This document shows, one piece after another, positions 1 to 13,700 of a stretch of DNA of 64,000 nucleotides (its first letter is position 1; the number at the start of each line of letters is the position of its first letter). A program made the translations under genes and the position numbers. Origin of the DNA: Loripinus fragilis (Eukaryota; Mollusca; Bivalvia; Lucinida; Lucinidae); the NCBI GenBank assembly GCA_964019695.1, contig OZ026520.1, positions 93,712,299 through 93,776,298 of the forward strand, in the 5' to 3' direction. The notes beneath the pieces were generated by a model. The model ran no database searches, was not told where the DNA came from, and was given only the letters and a program-made list of their open reading frames with translations.

Positions 1-428
1 CCATGTAATCTGCTATTTACTGATGTAGGTAACTTATGCCCTAGTTGCGATTTTTTACGTCGCAAATATGTCTCTTAACACTATTTGCAAAAATAAAATT
101 ATCTCAAAATTTTTTGAATGTACAGTAATTGATCCTTGTCACAAGAAAACCTGTCTTCGGGTTTACCTACAGAGATTATGTAAAATACTGATATTTGGCA
201 ATAACATGTATAGTAATTCATCTCTACAGAATATTATTATATTTTTAGATTGGGTTGGCTTCATTTAACCCTTTGCATACTGGGTAATTTACCATGTTTT
301 TTGTCGTCTACTGATTCTTTTTCAAAATCAGCTTTTTTGAAAAATTCTTTCAGGAATACCACCGGAGTGTCAAACAGCTCTGGAAGATTATTATTTTCAA
401 TTGGGTTGGCAGTTCAGGGTTCCTTCAT

Positions 429-647
429 TTAACCCTTTGCCTACTCTGTAATTTTGCATGCTTTTTTTTTTGGTCGTCTGCTGATTTTTTTCAAAATCAA
501 CTTTTTTGAAAAATTCTTTCAGGAATACCATCAGGGTGTCCAACAGTTTGGATCCAGATCAGGCCCCATATTTTTGTCGGCCTGATCTGGGTCCAAACTA
601 TTGCAAAGTTATCGGCAGACGACAGTACGTAGTAGGTAAAGAGTTAA
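429..647. mobile_element. TTAA-flanked MITE with TIR CCCTTTGCCTACT (piggyBac-like target)
   Basis: TTAA at 429-432 and 644-647 bounds a left end CCCTTTGCCTACT and a right end AGTAGGTAAAG. The centre is a hairpin around GATCAGGCC. Related copies are at 265-430 (part), 13578-13785, 25825-25985, 27925-28010 and 61538-61765. A TTAA duplication with a CCC terminus is typical of piggyBac. Confidence 0.7.
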
Positions 648-823
648 AGATTTTTGTCAACTTTGAGTTCAGTGGAACAGAACCATTGGAGCTATTTTGA
701 TTGACTGCATTGTAAAGAATATTTGTGTTTATCAATTAGGCCAGTGTTTTTAGAGAAAACATCATTTATGAAATCAGTTTATGCCTTATGAAAAAAAGCA
801 CTCACACTTTGAGCACTTCATGC

Positions 824-1070
824 TTAACCCTTTGATTACTTGTTTCTTAAAGGAGTTCTTTGGCAAACAATGAAGAGCTAGATGAAATGCCGCAAAATTC
901 AGCATTTCATCAGGGTCAGCACCATCTGTTAAGGTAAAAGCAATCTTCAGTGATATAAATACACAATAATTTGGAATTTACAACCTGTGACCCCTAAAAT
1001 ATATAATGACATTTCCCATCCTTGTTGTATCATTCTATATGAGAAAATCCATTAGTATACTAAGGGTTAA
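824..1070. mobile_element. TTAA-flanked MITE, 247 bp, hairpin centre GATGAAATGC
   Basis: TTAACCCTTTGATTAC at the left is mirrored by GTATACTAAGGGTTAA at the right. The centre pairs GATGAAATGC with GCATTTCATC. The same design and nearly the same length occur at 26574-26813. Confidence 0.75.
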
Positions 1071-1105
1071 CTAAGCTATAAATAAGTAAAATATCTACAT
1101 ATTGT

Positions 1106-1600
1106 TTAACCCTTTACTCCATAATAACAGGTTTTTGTTGTTTGTTTGTTTTGTTGCTTTATGTCCCAAGTCAACGGCTATGGTCATGGCCGGGTCAGTT
1201 CACATAACCACACTTTTTCCTGGGCGAGCTTGAACAAGTGGTTAACCAGTACTTTGTGCATATACTTTCCCATGTAACTGACAACCCTTCTTGAATGATT
1301 CAGCTGAAGGGAGGAGAATGACAGTAGAAATTATTGCATGATCAATTTCCATGAAAGTTTTGGACCGGGCCGGGATCAAACTGGTGACCCCTGGATCTGC
1401 AGCCAGACAGGCATCTGTAGCCAGACACATTACCTACTGTGCTACATGGCCAGGTCAATAACGCATTTTGACGCCTTTGAAATACAACATATTTTCAAAA
1501 GTATTCAAAACATTACTTAATTTTTTCTTGATTTTTTTTTTTCAATTTATCTAAAAATAGAAAATGATGTCATGATCTAAAAATAGCCTATGGAGTAAAA
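1106..1600. mobile_element. MITE with CCCTTTACTCC end, split by SINE family A
   Basis: The left end TTAACCCTTTACTCC is at 1106, and the right part at about 1460-1600 ends in a decayed ATGGAGTAAA. The SINE insertion is inferred from the intact relative at 62197. The right end lies about 20 bp from the donor of RBM17 exon 8. Confidence 0.65.
1130..1460 (-). mobile_element. tRNA-derived SINE (family A), near full length
   Basis: On the minus strand the head (about 1452-1350) has an A-box-like GTAGCACAGTAGG and a B-box-like GGTCACCAGTTTGATCC. A body follows with GTTGACTTGGGACATAAAG, then a tail of CAAA repeats. It is inserted in a TTAACCCTTTACTCC-type MITE whose uninterrupted relative is at 62197-62407. 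Confidence 0.8.
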
Positions 1601-1621
1601 AGCAAATAATTTTATGCTTAC

Positions 1622-1773
1622 CTTTTGGGAGATCTCTCTCGTGTATAATTTTCCCTCCTCTTTTACTTGTTTTCTCAACAAACAGCGCTGTACTCATACC
1701 CTGCTCTGACTTCCCGAGACCCTGGCCTTCTTTATAACCATATTTTGCCATAATTTTAGAAGCAACAGAACCC
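1622..1773 (-). CDS. RBM17: RBM17 coding exon 8 (G-patch domain)
   Basis: The 152-nt exon lies between acceptor TTTTCGTAG and donor GTAAGC. It encodes the G-patch with its glycine and aromatic signature: GSVASKIMAKYGYKEGQGLG, then EQGMSTAL and KTSKRGGKII. G-patch domains bind and stimulate DEAH helicases or contact RNA. The spacing and the TSKRGGKII tail are specific to SPF45 within the G-patch family. The exon ends in phase 1; the next exon is off the left edge. Confidence 0.95.
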
Positions 1774-4700
1774 CTACGAAAACATAAAACAAATTCAATT
1801 ACAAGCACTTAATCAAAGATTAAGATTCTTATTTCTCAAAAACATGTTGTTGGTACTGTGAGCTTCCTTTAGCTTTAGTTAGGGGAAATATGTGTATTCT
1901 TGTAGTAGTGAATGGTATTTATCATATGGGGTCACTTCTGGGAGTGAGATAACGCCATGCAATAAAATCGATAAACCACTAGTGGTTTACAGATTTAGGG
2001 AAAGGCTATGCCACCCATAACAACATTGCGTACAAAATGACAAAGTTATAACGTTTTTACGGCAGTAATGAGACTTCAAAGTAAGCATTGTCATATGATA
2101 AAAAGAATCTCACATTCATACTCTTGTATTATTGAATTTATTAAACTTGTTGCGAAAAGAGATAAAATGCTCGGCAAGCCTCACATTTTATCTCATTTCT
2201 GCAACTCATTTAATAAATTCAATAAAACATGAGCAGTCATGTAAGATCCTCAATGTCTCTCTATGTGTTATCCTTAAATAACAGCAACTGCAGTAGACTT
2301 ATATTTCGTTTATTCATTTAATCTAAACTATTCACATTAGATCAGTTCCAGTATCCCTCAAGTCTATGTAGCTTCTCTATTCACAGGCCGAGTTCATATC
2401 CACAGGTGAAAGTTCAAATTTCCCAAAATTCTGAACTTTTGAGATTCAAATCTTTAAACTAATCATTAATAATTTCAAGTTAAATGGTCAATGGTCCTTA
2501 GATGAACTGAAAATAAATCAGAGAAGTTATAATCATCTGCCTAATTCAGCATTTTGAGACAGACTTTCTATGGAAAGTCAGCCTCAAAATCCTGAATTCA
2601 GGAATAAATCTGGAAACTTTCACCCATGCAATGATATCACTCTGGATATATAGTAGATTCTAGTTTCTTATAGATCTAGATTTAGTTTTCTTGTAAATCT
2701 AGATTAGAGTTTATAGTAAGTGTCTAAACAGGTTTCTAAATGACTTGGTATAATAAGTTTTATCAATCTAAGGGAAACTGTACAAATGAGTTCATATCTA
2801 AAATCCATGATTGACTCTTATTGATAGCCTCAGCCCAGTTTCAGCCAGCAAATCAACTGCTAGAAAGAGGTGTAGATATTTCTATCAGCCAATCTATGAC
2901 AATGATAATAATTAAGAATGTTTATAGACGGAAAGACACATGTGCTCATCAGTTACAAGCGAAAGTATGTGCACGATTACTGGTTAACTGCTTGTTCAAG
3001 CTTGCCCAGGAAAAAAGTGTGGTTAGGTGAACTGACCGTCCCGCAATGACCATAGCTGTTGACTTGGGACGTAAAGCAACAAAACAAACAAACAAACAAA
3101 CACATGTGCTCGTGTATAACCTAAATTCGACACACTTTGTTTTGATAGATAAATAGCAGTAATAGCCACTGGTATTTCGGTACTCAGCCATAAGGTACTG
3201 CAAGAGTCAATTCAACATGGGTGAGAGTTCAAAATATCTATCTTTGGATATTTAACTCTTAAAACTTGCAGTATGCCTTTAAAGCATGAATAATTTGAAG
3301 TTTAAATTCTGTCCCGTGAATACAACGCAGGGCTAGCAAACTTTCACAGATCTCAATGCACTGCAAGTGCATTTTAAAAGGTTTTCAATCTTCAAACTTG
3401 GTATATGTAGCTGGCGTTTACTAAACACAAGTCAGGCCCCCAGATAAGAGTGTGTAACAAAAAAATTATTTTTCTTATTTCTCAACCAAAACATATGTTG
3501 TGGGTACTCAAAAGAACCGCCTCGATGAGACGGTTCTTTTGAGCACCCAAAACACATGTTTTACCTCATGGGAAAGAAAATAATCGCAATTTTATGCTAA
3601 AATATTTTGCTTAACTGGCTCTATGGAAGTTAAACAGCAGCTGGTTAATGTTTAATTTGGACGACAACATTGAGAGGAAGTGAGTTTGAAATGCAAGCTC
3701 CTATTTTACCATGAAATCTGCCGCAAAACCAGATTAAAATTGACTGAAAAATAAGAAAGTTACAGATGTTTGTACAGTAGATAATTGAAAGCAATGGAGG
3801 GCAGCCATTTTTAGACTGAGTAACGTCACACAAGGCCCAAATTAAATATGCATAAACAGGATAACTAGTTTCCTGCCATTCAATTTAACTTGTTTGCATT
3901 TATAATCTTCTGTTGCAAATAGGTGATTTTGAAAGAACATCTGTAAAGTTTGCAATGAAATTGGGGATTTTATTGGCTTTTCAAAAATTACAGGAAGTAA
4001 ATTAAATTTTCAAAATGGCGGCCTCCATTGGCTGAATACAAGTCAGAATTCTGAATTTCGGATTACTATAACTTTCTTATTTTATATTCGATTTTGATTG
4101 GGTTTGCGGCAGATTTTATGGTTACATAATGGCTTTAATTTCAGATTCACTTGCTATCAGTGTTGCCGTCCCCTTTAATAGCGCCATTACTTACCCACCA
4201 AACCCACCACCATATTCATCGTTATCTGAAAAATGAAGAACAATCACAACTTGAGTAAAGATGCCATACACAGACTACAAAAATAGATAAATTCACTAAA
4301 TACAGATTCATTTAAGAAATGAATTCAATTTTTGGAATGTTGATGAAATCATGAATACTTCGGGTCTCTTGCAAAGTAAGTGAAGCCCTATGGGCTTCAT
4401 GTTATCTTTTAAGAGACCGGAAGTATTCATGATTCCATGAGAAAAAAATTGAATTTATTGCTTATATAAAATTTACATTTTATTAGGTGTGGCTCGCTGT
4501 CAATCACAACACAAAACTGGATTTTTTATGTTTTTCACATTGATTTTCGGCGATAACTTTTTTATTATTGATTTCAGTAAACTGTATTCGCGATGAAAGT
4601 TGTAGAGAAAAATTAGCGCCAACTTATCCAAGCGGTTCCAACGTCATAGATGCTGCAATTAACTCTGCGCATAGATGCACTCTTTGAGCATTTTAAGAAA

Positions 4701-7700
4701 AGCCCAAATAAACTAAGTCAAATATGTCAGTCAAAACCTTACATTGCACCGCCCCGATTCAATCAGACAGGCGACGGATGGCTTGTTCAAATATATTGGA
4801 AATCGCGCCTGATTCGCCCGTGCGTTAAGCTAGTTGGGTCACCTCAAAACTGTCTTTTTAGGAGCATGTGCATATGAGAAAAATGGCACGTCATGTGATA
4901 TCACAGCTTATGTACCTACAAATGATCATGCTCATAGTAGATTCTGAATATGCACGATATATTCTGAGCCTACATAGGGCAGGATTATGCTATAAACAAC
5001 CGTTGAATAATTGTATATACACCCCTTGTGAATATTCTTTTGAGACGAGCCCTTTCTGTCACACCTCTACGAAATTTACCTGTCAATAAAAGACTTAGAC
5101 AATTTGGCTGAATTCAATTTATTGCAAAATCTTCATCTATGTACACAAATATCTGTTTGTGCCACAAACTTTGGATCTCTTGGAGAAATCGGCGCTAATT
5201 TTTCTCTACAACTTTCATCGCGAACACAGTTTGCTAAAATTAATAACAAAAAAGTTATCGCCGAAATTCAATGTGAAAAACATAAAAAATCGAGTTTAGT
5301 ATCACTTCTGGCGAATGAGTTCGATGTTCGAAGTGAATTGCACGGGCAAGTGAGCTTGGCAGCTGTCAATCAAATTTGTGTAATTCATGAGGCTATGAAC
5401 AGTTGCAAAAATCTTAAGATTCATTAAAGGATTACTTCGAGAATGTAAATATTAGATGTTTACCCTTAACTTTACATACTGGGTAATTTTGCATGTGTTT
5501 TTAATTAACTTTCTCAAAAAAATTGTTGGCATAATACCATCAGTCAAACAGTTGGATTGAGATCAGACCTGAAGTTTAGTCATCACTAGCAGGATAAATC
5601 CACTTCTGATTTTAACCAGCTCATCCACATAGTTCATGCAGGTAAGGATCTGTGAAATTTAAGGACTTTCAAGGACTACAAAAGGACCTCAATTGTTAAA
5701 GAACTGGTCTTAATCACCATGGCCAAGTTCTAATGAAAAAAGTAAAGAGCCTCTGACGGTGGTAATGGGAATCACAGTGTATCGCTGAAATGATATCCCA
5801 CAGCCCAAAATGTGATGTCTGGGCGAGCCCGAACATTATCATTTGGTTATTTGGTGTGCACTCTTGAAAATCTTTTTTTCTTGTATAATGAAATAATTAG
5901 TACAAATAAGCTTTCTTTTCATAACCCATTAGTAATGGAAATATCACAACTTTTTAGCATATTTTTCTTTAGATTATGAAAATTGTCCATTTACTTAGTT
6001 CAGTTGGTAGATTATTTTGCACATACACTGTATCTATCTTATACACATATACTACATGGCCATTGACTAGGTGTACTTTACGCATGGATGAAGGGTTAAA
6101 GTACATTGCTGCATAATATTGCACCAGGTAAATACATTGTCATCAAGGTTGAATATGGACTACAGTTGCACTTCAAAATACTTCTTAACAAATCAGATAG
6201 AAAAAACAACAACAAAAATAATCATTAAAATGCTCATGATTTTGGACTTTAAAATACTTTCACTGTGATTTGTAATCGAGTATTGATGATGTAATACCCT
6301 TACACGTGCCAAAAAATTGATTTCTAAATGTTTTGGTGAAGAAAAAAACCCTACCCCCTTTGGTAGCCTCTCCTGTTTTGTTGTAGGGATCTGCATGCCT
6401 AATTATAACCTTAATTCGTTCCTAATACATCAAGTGTCCTATTCAAAAGGATACCAGTGATATCTTATACATAGGGAAGTTTTGGGAAGCATCTGAAAAA
6501 TGGGCAGATACCCTATCAAAGTGTCAGAAGTCCTTAATTTCATGCACTTTTCAAGACCTTGGAGCGATATTCCAGCACTTTTTAAGGCCTTTGAGTGATA
6601 TTCCAGCAATTTTCAAGGCCATTAAGTGATTTTCCCGCACTTTTCAAGACCCTGGAATGATATTCCAGCACTTTTCAAGACACTTTAATTTTAAATGACA
6701 TTCATTTGCAGGTGATTTCAAGCTTGTGTGACCCCTGTAGTTCCATGAAGTTCTAGGTGGAATGAAAAACAGTTTTTTTAAAGAAAATATATGTGCATGT
6801 GTGTTTGAATTTAATGTCACACCAACAGCCAAGGTCATAAAGAGATGGGGCCACGGCTTAAAGTCTCATAGAACAGACTGGAGAAGCCGGGCATCAAAAC
6901 TCCTACCACTGGTTTACAAGGGGAGTGGTTTATCCACTACACCACAGTGGCTCCTGACGAAAATATATAACCCAAGCTCATATGATAATGTATACTTACC
7001 ATCTCTTTTCACTGGTGGTTCTTCTAATATAGAAGGTGGTGGTGCAATTGCAGCTCCTGAAAATGACATAATACATTTGAGCCGTGATTTGTGATTTCCA
7101 ACTATGTGGCATTTTGACATGAATAGACTCAGACGAGCCTGTGCAGCCTCCTATTTAGCTTAGAAGCTCCAAATGATGTTCAGTCAGTTCATGTAGCTTA
7201 ATATTCATAGAATATTCATTTGATACATAAAAAGTGTTAGAGCTTACCAAAAATAGTAAAATCCAAGTACTTTTCAAGGCCTAACAGCCATTATCCAGCA
7301 CTTTTCAAGGCAGATTTAATGTTTAAGGACTTTTCAAGAAAGCCCTTCATATTAAGGTACTTTTCAAGACTGTGCAAAACCTGGCCCCGAGGTTATAAAG
7401 CTTTTTTCATGCTCAACTCAGATGAGCACAAAATTTATCCTGATCATAAATGTTAAAATGCCAACAATTGTTGGCATTTTAACATTATTAGCATGATAAA
7501 TACAATATTTGAGAGACTTAAAGCAAGAAACTTCTTCATTTTTTTATGAGTTGAAATTTTGTGCTCAGTTGAGTTGAGCATGAAAAAAGTTGCATAACCT
7601 TGGCACCAGTTCATGAGCATTTATGTTTGTTTGTTTGATTTGATTCTTTACGTCCCATCAACAATCTTTCAGTTAAACAGGGACGGGTCTTCCTGGGTTG

Positions 7701-10700
7701 AACCAGTACTAAGCTAGGATAAATGTGTCTTGCTCAAGGACCACAACACAGTGACAAAGACATTTATGAGATGCCACATTCTGCTTTGTCAATACACCCT
7801 GTTTCTATCTGGAAAAAAAATCAAACAAAAAATTTAGATTATTTAACAACTGCGGTCATCGACTTTAAAAGAAATTTTAACAATAACATGACATTTAGTA
7901 TACGCTCAAAACATAATTGACAATCTTTTTTTACATCTACTAGCACACTTCTTGTTCTGTAGGGACCAGAAGATTTAACACTCGATCTGACGACTTAACT
8001 TTTTTCTATCTTTCTACTTACCAGAATCTTGTTTTCCTGTAAAAAAGAAACCATATTGAAATCAATCATTTACATAGGTCCAGCTCAATAAAAAAAATTG
8101 TGGGTGTAAAATTGTGAATATTTTCTCATCTATCTGTTTAAACATTTGTTTTGGGGACTCAAAAGAACCGTCTCATTGAGACGGTTCTTTTGAGTACCCA
8201 CAACATATATTTTGGTTGAGAAATAAGAAAAATATTTTTAATTATATTCTCTTATATACAAACTGTAATTGTAATTGATCAACGTTTGAAAATCCAACAG
8301 AATTGGAAAATAACATCCAGTGTAAATATTATGATGCGCTTCAAAATTAATATGATAGTTGGTTAGACCCTTTAAAACCTTTAAAAGCATACAAGCCAGT
8401 TCATGATGTTTTGGTACTTAATGCATATATATGTCATTTTTTAACCCGATATATTTGGGAAACCCCTAAACGAGTACTTTTGCAAACAGTGAAGTCCTAG
8501 ATGAAATGCAGCATGATGCTGCATTTCATCAGGGTCTGCACTGTTTGTAATAGTAAAAAAAAATTCTGACAAAAGAATACAATATTTTTAAAATTAAAAC
8601 CTGACGTCCCTAGATATGTGCCATGGACTATCCCAAGTTAAATATCAAACCAGAAGGAAGAAACTATTGGTATACAAAGAGATAAACATGATCAGGTGTG
8701 CTAAACATGCAGAACTGGCAGCAGTAAAAGGGATTTAACTACCAATATCTCTTTTTTTGTTTTAGAATGGGATCTTTTCTGGAATTTTAGGAATCTGTAA
8801 ATTCAGAAAAATTCGTGAAAGTTTTGAAAAAAATAAAACCCTCACAAAATGGTGAAATTACTCTGCCTATAACTGATGTAGGCAAATCATGCTCCAGTCC
8901 CAAAATTTTAACATTGCAAACATGTCTTTTAATGTTTTCCGAGGAAATAAAATTCTCATGAAAATTTCCAAATTTACAGAATTTTCCAAATTTACAATTG
9001 AGAATGGAGACGAAATTCAGATCCCGACGCACCAATAAAAATCTCTGGGAGCCAAATAAACCCTTTTGCAGCTACAGATAAAATGTCTCTGAAAACTTCA
9101 TCTGCTGGAGTGGTCTGCTGCATGTAAATGCTTACGTCAATGAATAATTATGACATACAAACAGTTTGGACCCTGATCAGACTGCTGCTCCAAGAGGAGC
9201 AGTCTGATCTGCATCCACACTGTTTACTATAGAGAAATTTGAAATGAACTAGCAGATGATAATGCAGACAATATTTAGTCGCGATTAGCAGTTGAAGAGT
9301 TAATTTTGTTCAATTTGTAGTGCACTGGCTCATAATATATACTCAGCGTCAATGAAAAGTTACCAGTATCAAAGTTTCGATATTTCGGAAAATATATAAT
9401 GCAGCTCTTTGGCTACTGTTACGTTCATGTTTCTGGTCAACGACGGGCTGGTTTGGAGAGATAAAACAGTTACACGACCCCTGGAACTATGGTGCTCGTG
9501 ATGCACGTGCATTTTATGTTTTTTGCAGCTTTTAAGAAGTTGAAATCATCATTTTCAGAAGACAACATGCCAGAACATGCCCCAGACATTTTCATTGAAA
9601 ACGCCACCAAAATGGTTTAGGTTATCCCATTAAACGCGAAAAATGAGGATCAAATTTTAAGGTAGCACCAAAATTTTGCATTTCCTATACAATGCAATGG
9701 AAAATACAGGGGTCCGTCAAGGAATGATTACAATGCATTCGGGTGTGATGGATACTGGTTTCCATAGTGGTGATGCATGGCACCCTATGCCATAAAACTG
9801 AGTGTTGAAGTATCCGCAGTTCTTCGTACAGGATGAACTAAATATTGTCCTATGTTAAGTGTATGTGATTTACTGGTAACTTTTTACTGACGTTGAGTAT
9901 ATATTGTTTTTGTGATGATTCACAAATCTACTGTCCTGCCAGCCAAGAGTGACAGTGATCTTGTGTTTTGTTTACAATTATTAAGCAAAACATTAACTTG
10001 TACATTCCACTTAAGCTAATGAAAGTCGATAGATCACTTGTGTATTAATCCTATCCTGTGGATAGGATTAATAAACAGGATAGGATTAATAAACAAGTGA
10101 TCTATCGATTCTGAGTCCCTGATAACTGTGTAAACAAAAACTGATCTCTTAGCTGGCAGGACAGTATTATGACTACACTATAGATGAACTTTTTGAGCAT
10201 TCAGAATTTGAGAAAAGGAGAATTAATTGCATACATAGAAAGATTTGAACTTACTTCTGACAGGTCTTTCATATTCTTCCTCGTCATCTTCTCTCCTTCT
10301 TCTTGCTCTCTCCATTTCTCCTACATCTCTATCCTTCTCTCTATCTCTCCTTCTTCTGTCACCTCTGTCACCCCTAAACAAATTAAGCATTTCTTGATTG
10401 GTAGGATTTTCAATTATGAATCCATGATTACAAACAAATCTTGCTTGATTGTTAGGACTTTTCATTATGGACCTGAGATTACAAACAAATCTTGCTTGAT
10501 TGGTAGGACTTTTCATTATGGACCCACAATTACAAACGAATCTTGCTTGATTGGTAGGACTTTTCATTATGGACCCACGATTACAAACGAATCTTGCTTG
10601 ATTGGTAGGACTTTTCATTATGGACCCATGATTACAAACAAATCTTGCTTGATTGGTAGGACTTTTCATTATGGACCCACAATTACAAACAAATCTTGCT

Positions 10701-13700
10701 TGATTGGTAGGACTTTTCATTATGGACCCACGATTACAAACGAATCTTGCTTGATTGGTAGGACTTTTCATTATGGACCCACAATTACAAACAAATCTTG
10801 CTTGATTGGCAGGACTTTTCATTATGGACCCCCGATTACAAACGAATCTTGCTTGATTGGTAGGACTTTTCATTATGGACCCACGATTACACTAAATCTT
10901 GCTTGATTGGTAGGACTTTTCATTATGGACCCACGATTACAAACAAATCTCGCTTGTTTGGGTAGGACTTTTCATAATGGACCCATGATTACAAACAAAT
11001 CTTGCTTGATTGGTAGGACTTTTCATTATGGACCAACGATTACAAAGGAATCTTGCTTGATTGGTAGGATTTTTCATTATGGACCCACAATTACAAACAA
11101 ATCTTGCTTGATTGGTAGGACTTTTCATTATGGACCCACAATTACAAACAAATCTTGCTTGATTGGTAGGATTTTTCATTATGGACCCACGATTACAAAC
11201 AAATCTTGCTTGATTGGTAGGACTTTTCATTATGGACCCACGATTACAAATGAATCTTGCTTGATTGGTAGGACTTTTCATTATGGACCTACGATTACAA
11301 ACAAATCTTGCTTGATTGGTGGGACTTTTCATTATGGACCCACAATTACAAACAAATCTTGCTTGATTGGTAGGACTTTTCATTATGGACCCACCATTTC
11401 AACAAATCCTGCTTGATTGGTAGGACTTTTCATTATAGACCCACGATTACAAACGAATCTTGCTTGATTGGCAGGATTTCCATCATGGACCCACAATTAC
11501 AAACAAATCTTGCTTGATTGGCAGGACTTTCCATCATGGACCCACAATTACAAACAAATCTTGCTTAATTGGCAGGACTTTCCATCATGGACCCACAAAT
11601 ACAAACAAATCTTGCTTGATTGGTAGGACTTTTCATTATGGACCCACCATTTCAACAAATCCTGCTTGATTGGTAGGACTTTTCATTATAGACCCACGAT
11701 TACAAACGAATCTTGCTTGATTGGCAGGATTTCCATCATGGACCCACAATTACAAACAAATCTTGCTTGATTGGCAGGACTTTCCATCATGGACCCACAA
11801 TTACAAACAACTCTGCTTAATTGGCAGGACTTTCCATCATGGACCCACAATTACAAACAAATCTTGCTTGATTGGCAGGACTTTCCATTATGGACCCATG
11901 ATTACAAAACTTTTTTTAAACTGAACTAAACTGAGCATGAAATTTATCCTGCTCATCAATGTTAAAATGCCAACCAACTGTTGGCATTTTAACATTTATA
12001 AGCAGAAGAAAAAAAATTGAGTGTTTTAAAGCAAGAAAACTCTTCATTTTTCATCATTTTAAGTTTTTATAAGCAGATGAAAGAGCTATGTGCATTAAGG
12101 GACTGTTTTGGCCCCCCTGAGGCTAAAATATAAAAATTGTTTTTCACCAATTTGTTCTTATTAGTTTACTAGGACAATAACCAAAGTGTAAGAGTCTCAA
12201 ATTACTCTGACTTTTATCTATGTTATGGTAACAAAAATGGCCACCAAAATATGCTGAAAATAGGAAATTTACCATTTTGGAGCAAAATTGAGAGGTTTAA
12301 CAGAGAAATTAACATAGAGCACAAGCAAATACCAAAAAGATATTTTAACAGAAGATGAGAATTACCATGGCACACAACATATTAAAAGGATTATTTTGTA
12401 TTCAGCTGTGCTGATATCTGATTCTTAAAAAATCGGTCTCCAAAAGCCTTAAATTTGGTCCAAAATGGCAATTTCTCTGTTTTAAGCCATTTTGTCAGCA
12501 ATTTATGTTACCATAGCTACGGTAAAATTTAAATAAATGCCAAAATTTTACACTTAAGTTATTCTTCTAATATACCAATCAAAAGAAATTGGTGAAAAGC
12601 AATTTTCAGTTTTGGGCTCTAGGGGGGGCCAAAATAGCCCCTTAATGCACATACCCCTTTCATGCTAAGTTTAGTTGAGCATGGACAGTTTTATCACCTT
12701 GGAGCCAGCACAACGCGATAAAGGCTAGATGGCACAAACAAAGGTTACAAGCTATGTCACAGAACATATATTGCAACCTTTTAATATTCAACTATTTTCA
12801 AGGAACTCCGTTTGGTTTTTTGGTAATATTATTTAAGTGTGGGGAATTTGAACATAAAAACGAGCCAATGCCATACCTACAAAAGCGCATGGTCAACTTA
12901 TGGTATAATTGTCACAAAAGTTTGTATATTTTATGAACACCTAGCTACAATTTTTGAAGGGAGTACCTTTGCGTTGCTGATATCATGGACCCAAATAACG
13001 CAATATATTTCAGATGATTTTGCTAATTTAGTTGCTTTATTAATTTTATTTATATGAGAAGGCATGTGCATCAATTTTAATAGTCAAATACCTGAATGCA
13101 GTTCACAAATTGAAAAACGGTTTCCAATAATAATAGTGCATAATTTAACTTGATGACCTTGGGATTTGGTATGTAACATTTGAGATGTGAGACCTACCAA
13201 GTTTGTTCAAATGATGATCCTTGGTTGACCTTGACCTACTTAAAGTCAAAGTCAAAATTGCTTTTCAATGCATTTAAATGGATTGTTTTTGAAAAGTTGA
13301 TTTTTTGAATACTGTTGAAACCAATGTCATTATTCTAAATTGATATGTTAAAATAAGTAAGGATGCAAAGTTCAGGAATCGATACAATCAAGTACCACAA
13401 TTAAACCTAATGTGTAAATATCTATGCAAAACTGTGAAAATAAATCAGAAAAGCTATTATAATCTGCCTATTTCAGGATTTTGAGGCTGAAAGTCGGCTG
13501 CCTCAAAATCCTGAATTCAGGAATAATAATGAAAACTTTTACCCATGCATACTACACTAAGAATAGCAAAAACTCCTCAACTCTTTGCCTACTGGGTAAT
13601 TTTTTCATGTTTTTTGTCTTTTGCTTGCTGATTTTTTTTAAAAATCACCTTTTTTGAATAATTCTTTCAGGAATACTGTCAGAGTGTCAAACAGGTTTGA

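Noticed and set aside
1..1600. RRM/UHM exons of RBM17
   Set aside because: No frame on the minus strand shows the RRM motifs, and the region is occupied by MITEs and a SINE. The exons must lie left of the window.
6193..6396. Possible exon shared by 6170-6500 and 26320-26540
   Set aside because: Both copies sit in the same repeat context and give different, non-conserved translations without clear splice sites, so I treat them as a dispersed repeat pair.
6895..6955. Genuine tRNA gene
   Set aside because: A and B boxes are present, but a proper acceptor stem and anticodon arm cannot be drawn and a SINE body follows.
10184..11924. Long open frames on both strands through the 51-bp array
   Set aside because: They result from a stop-free repeat unit whose length is a multiple of three. 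Only the in-frame junction with exon 5 is kept as an observation, not a separate gene.
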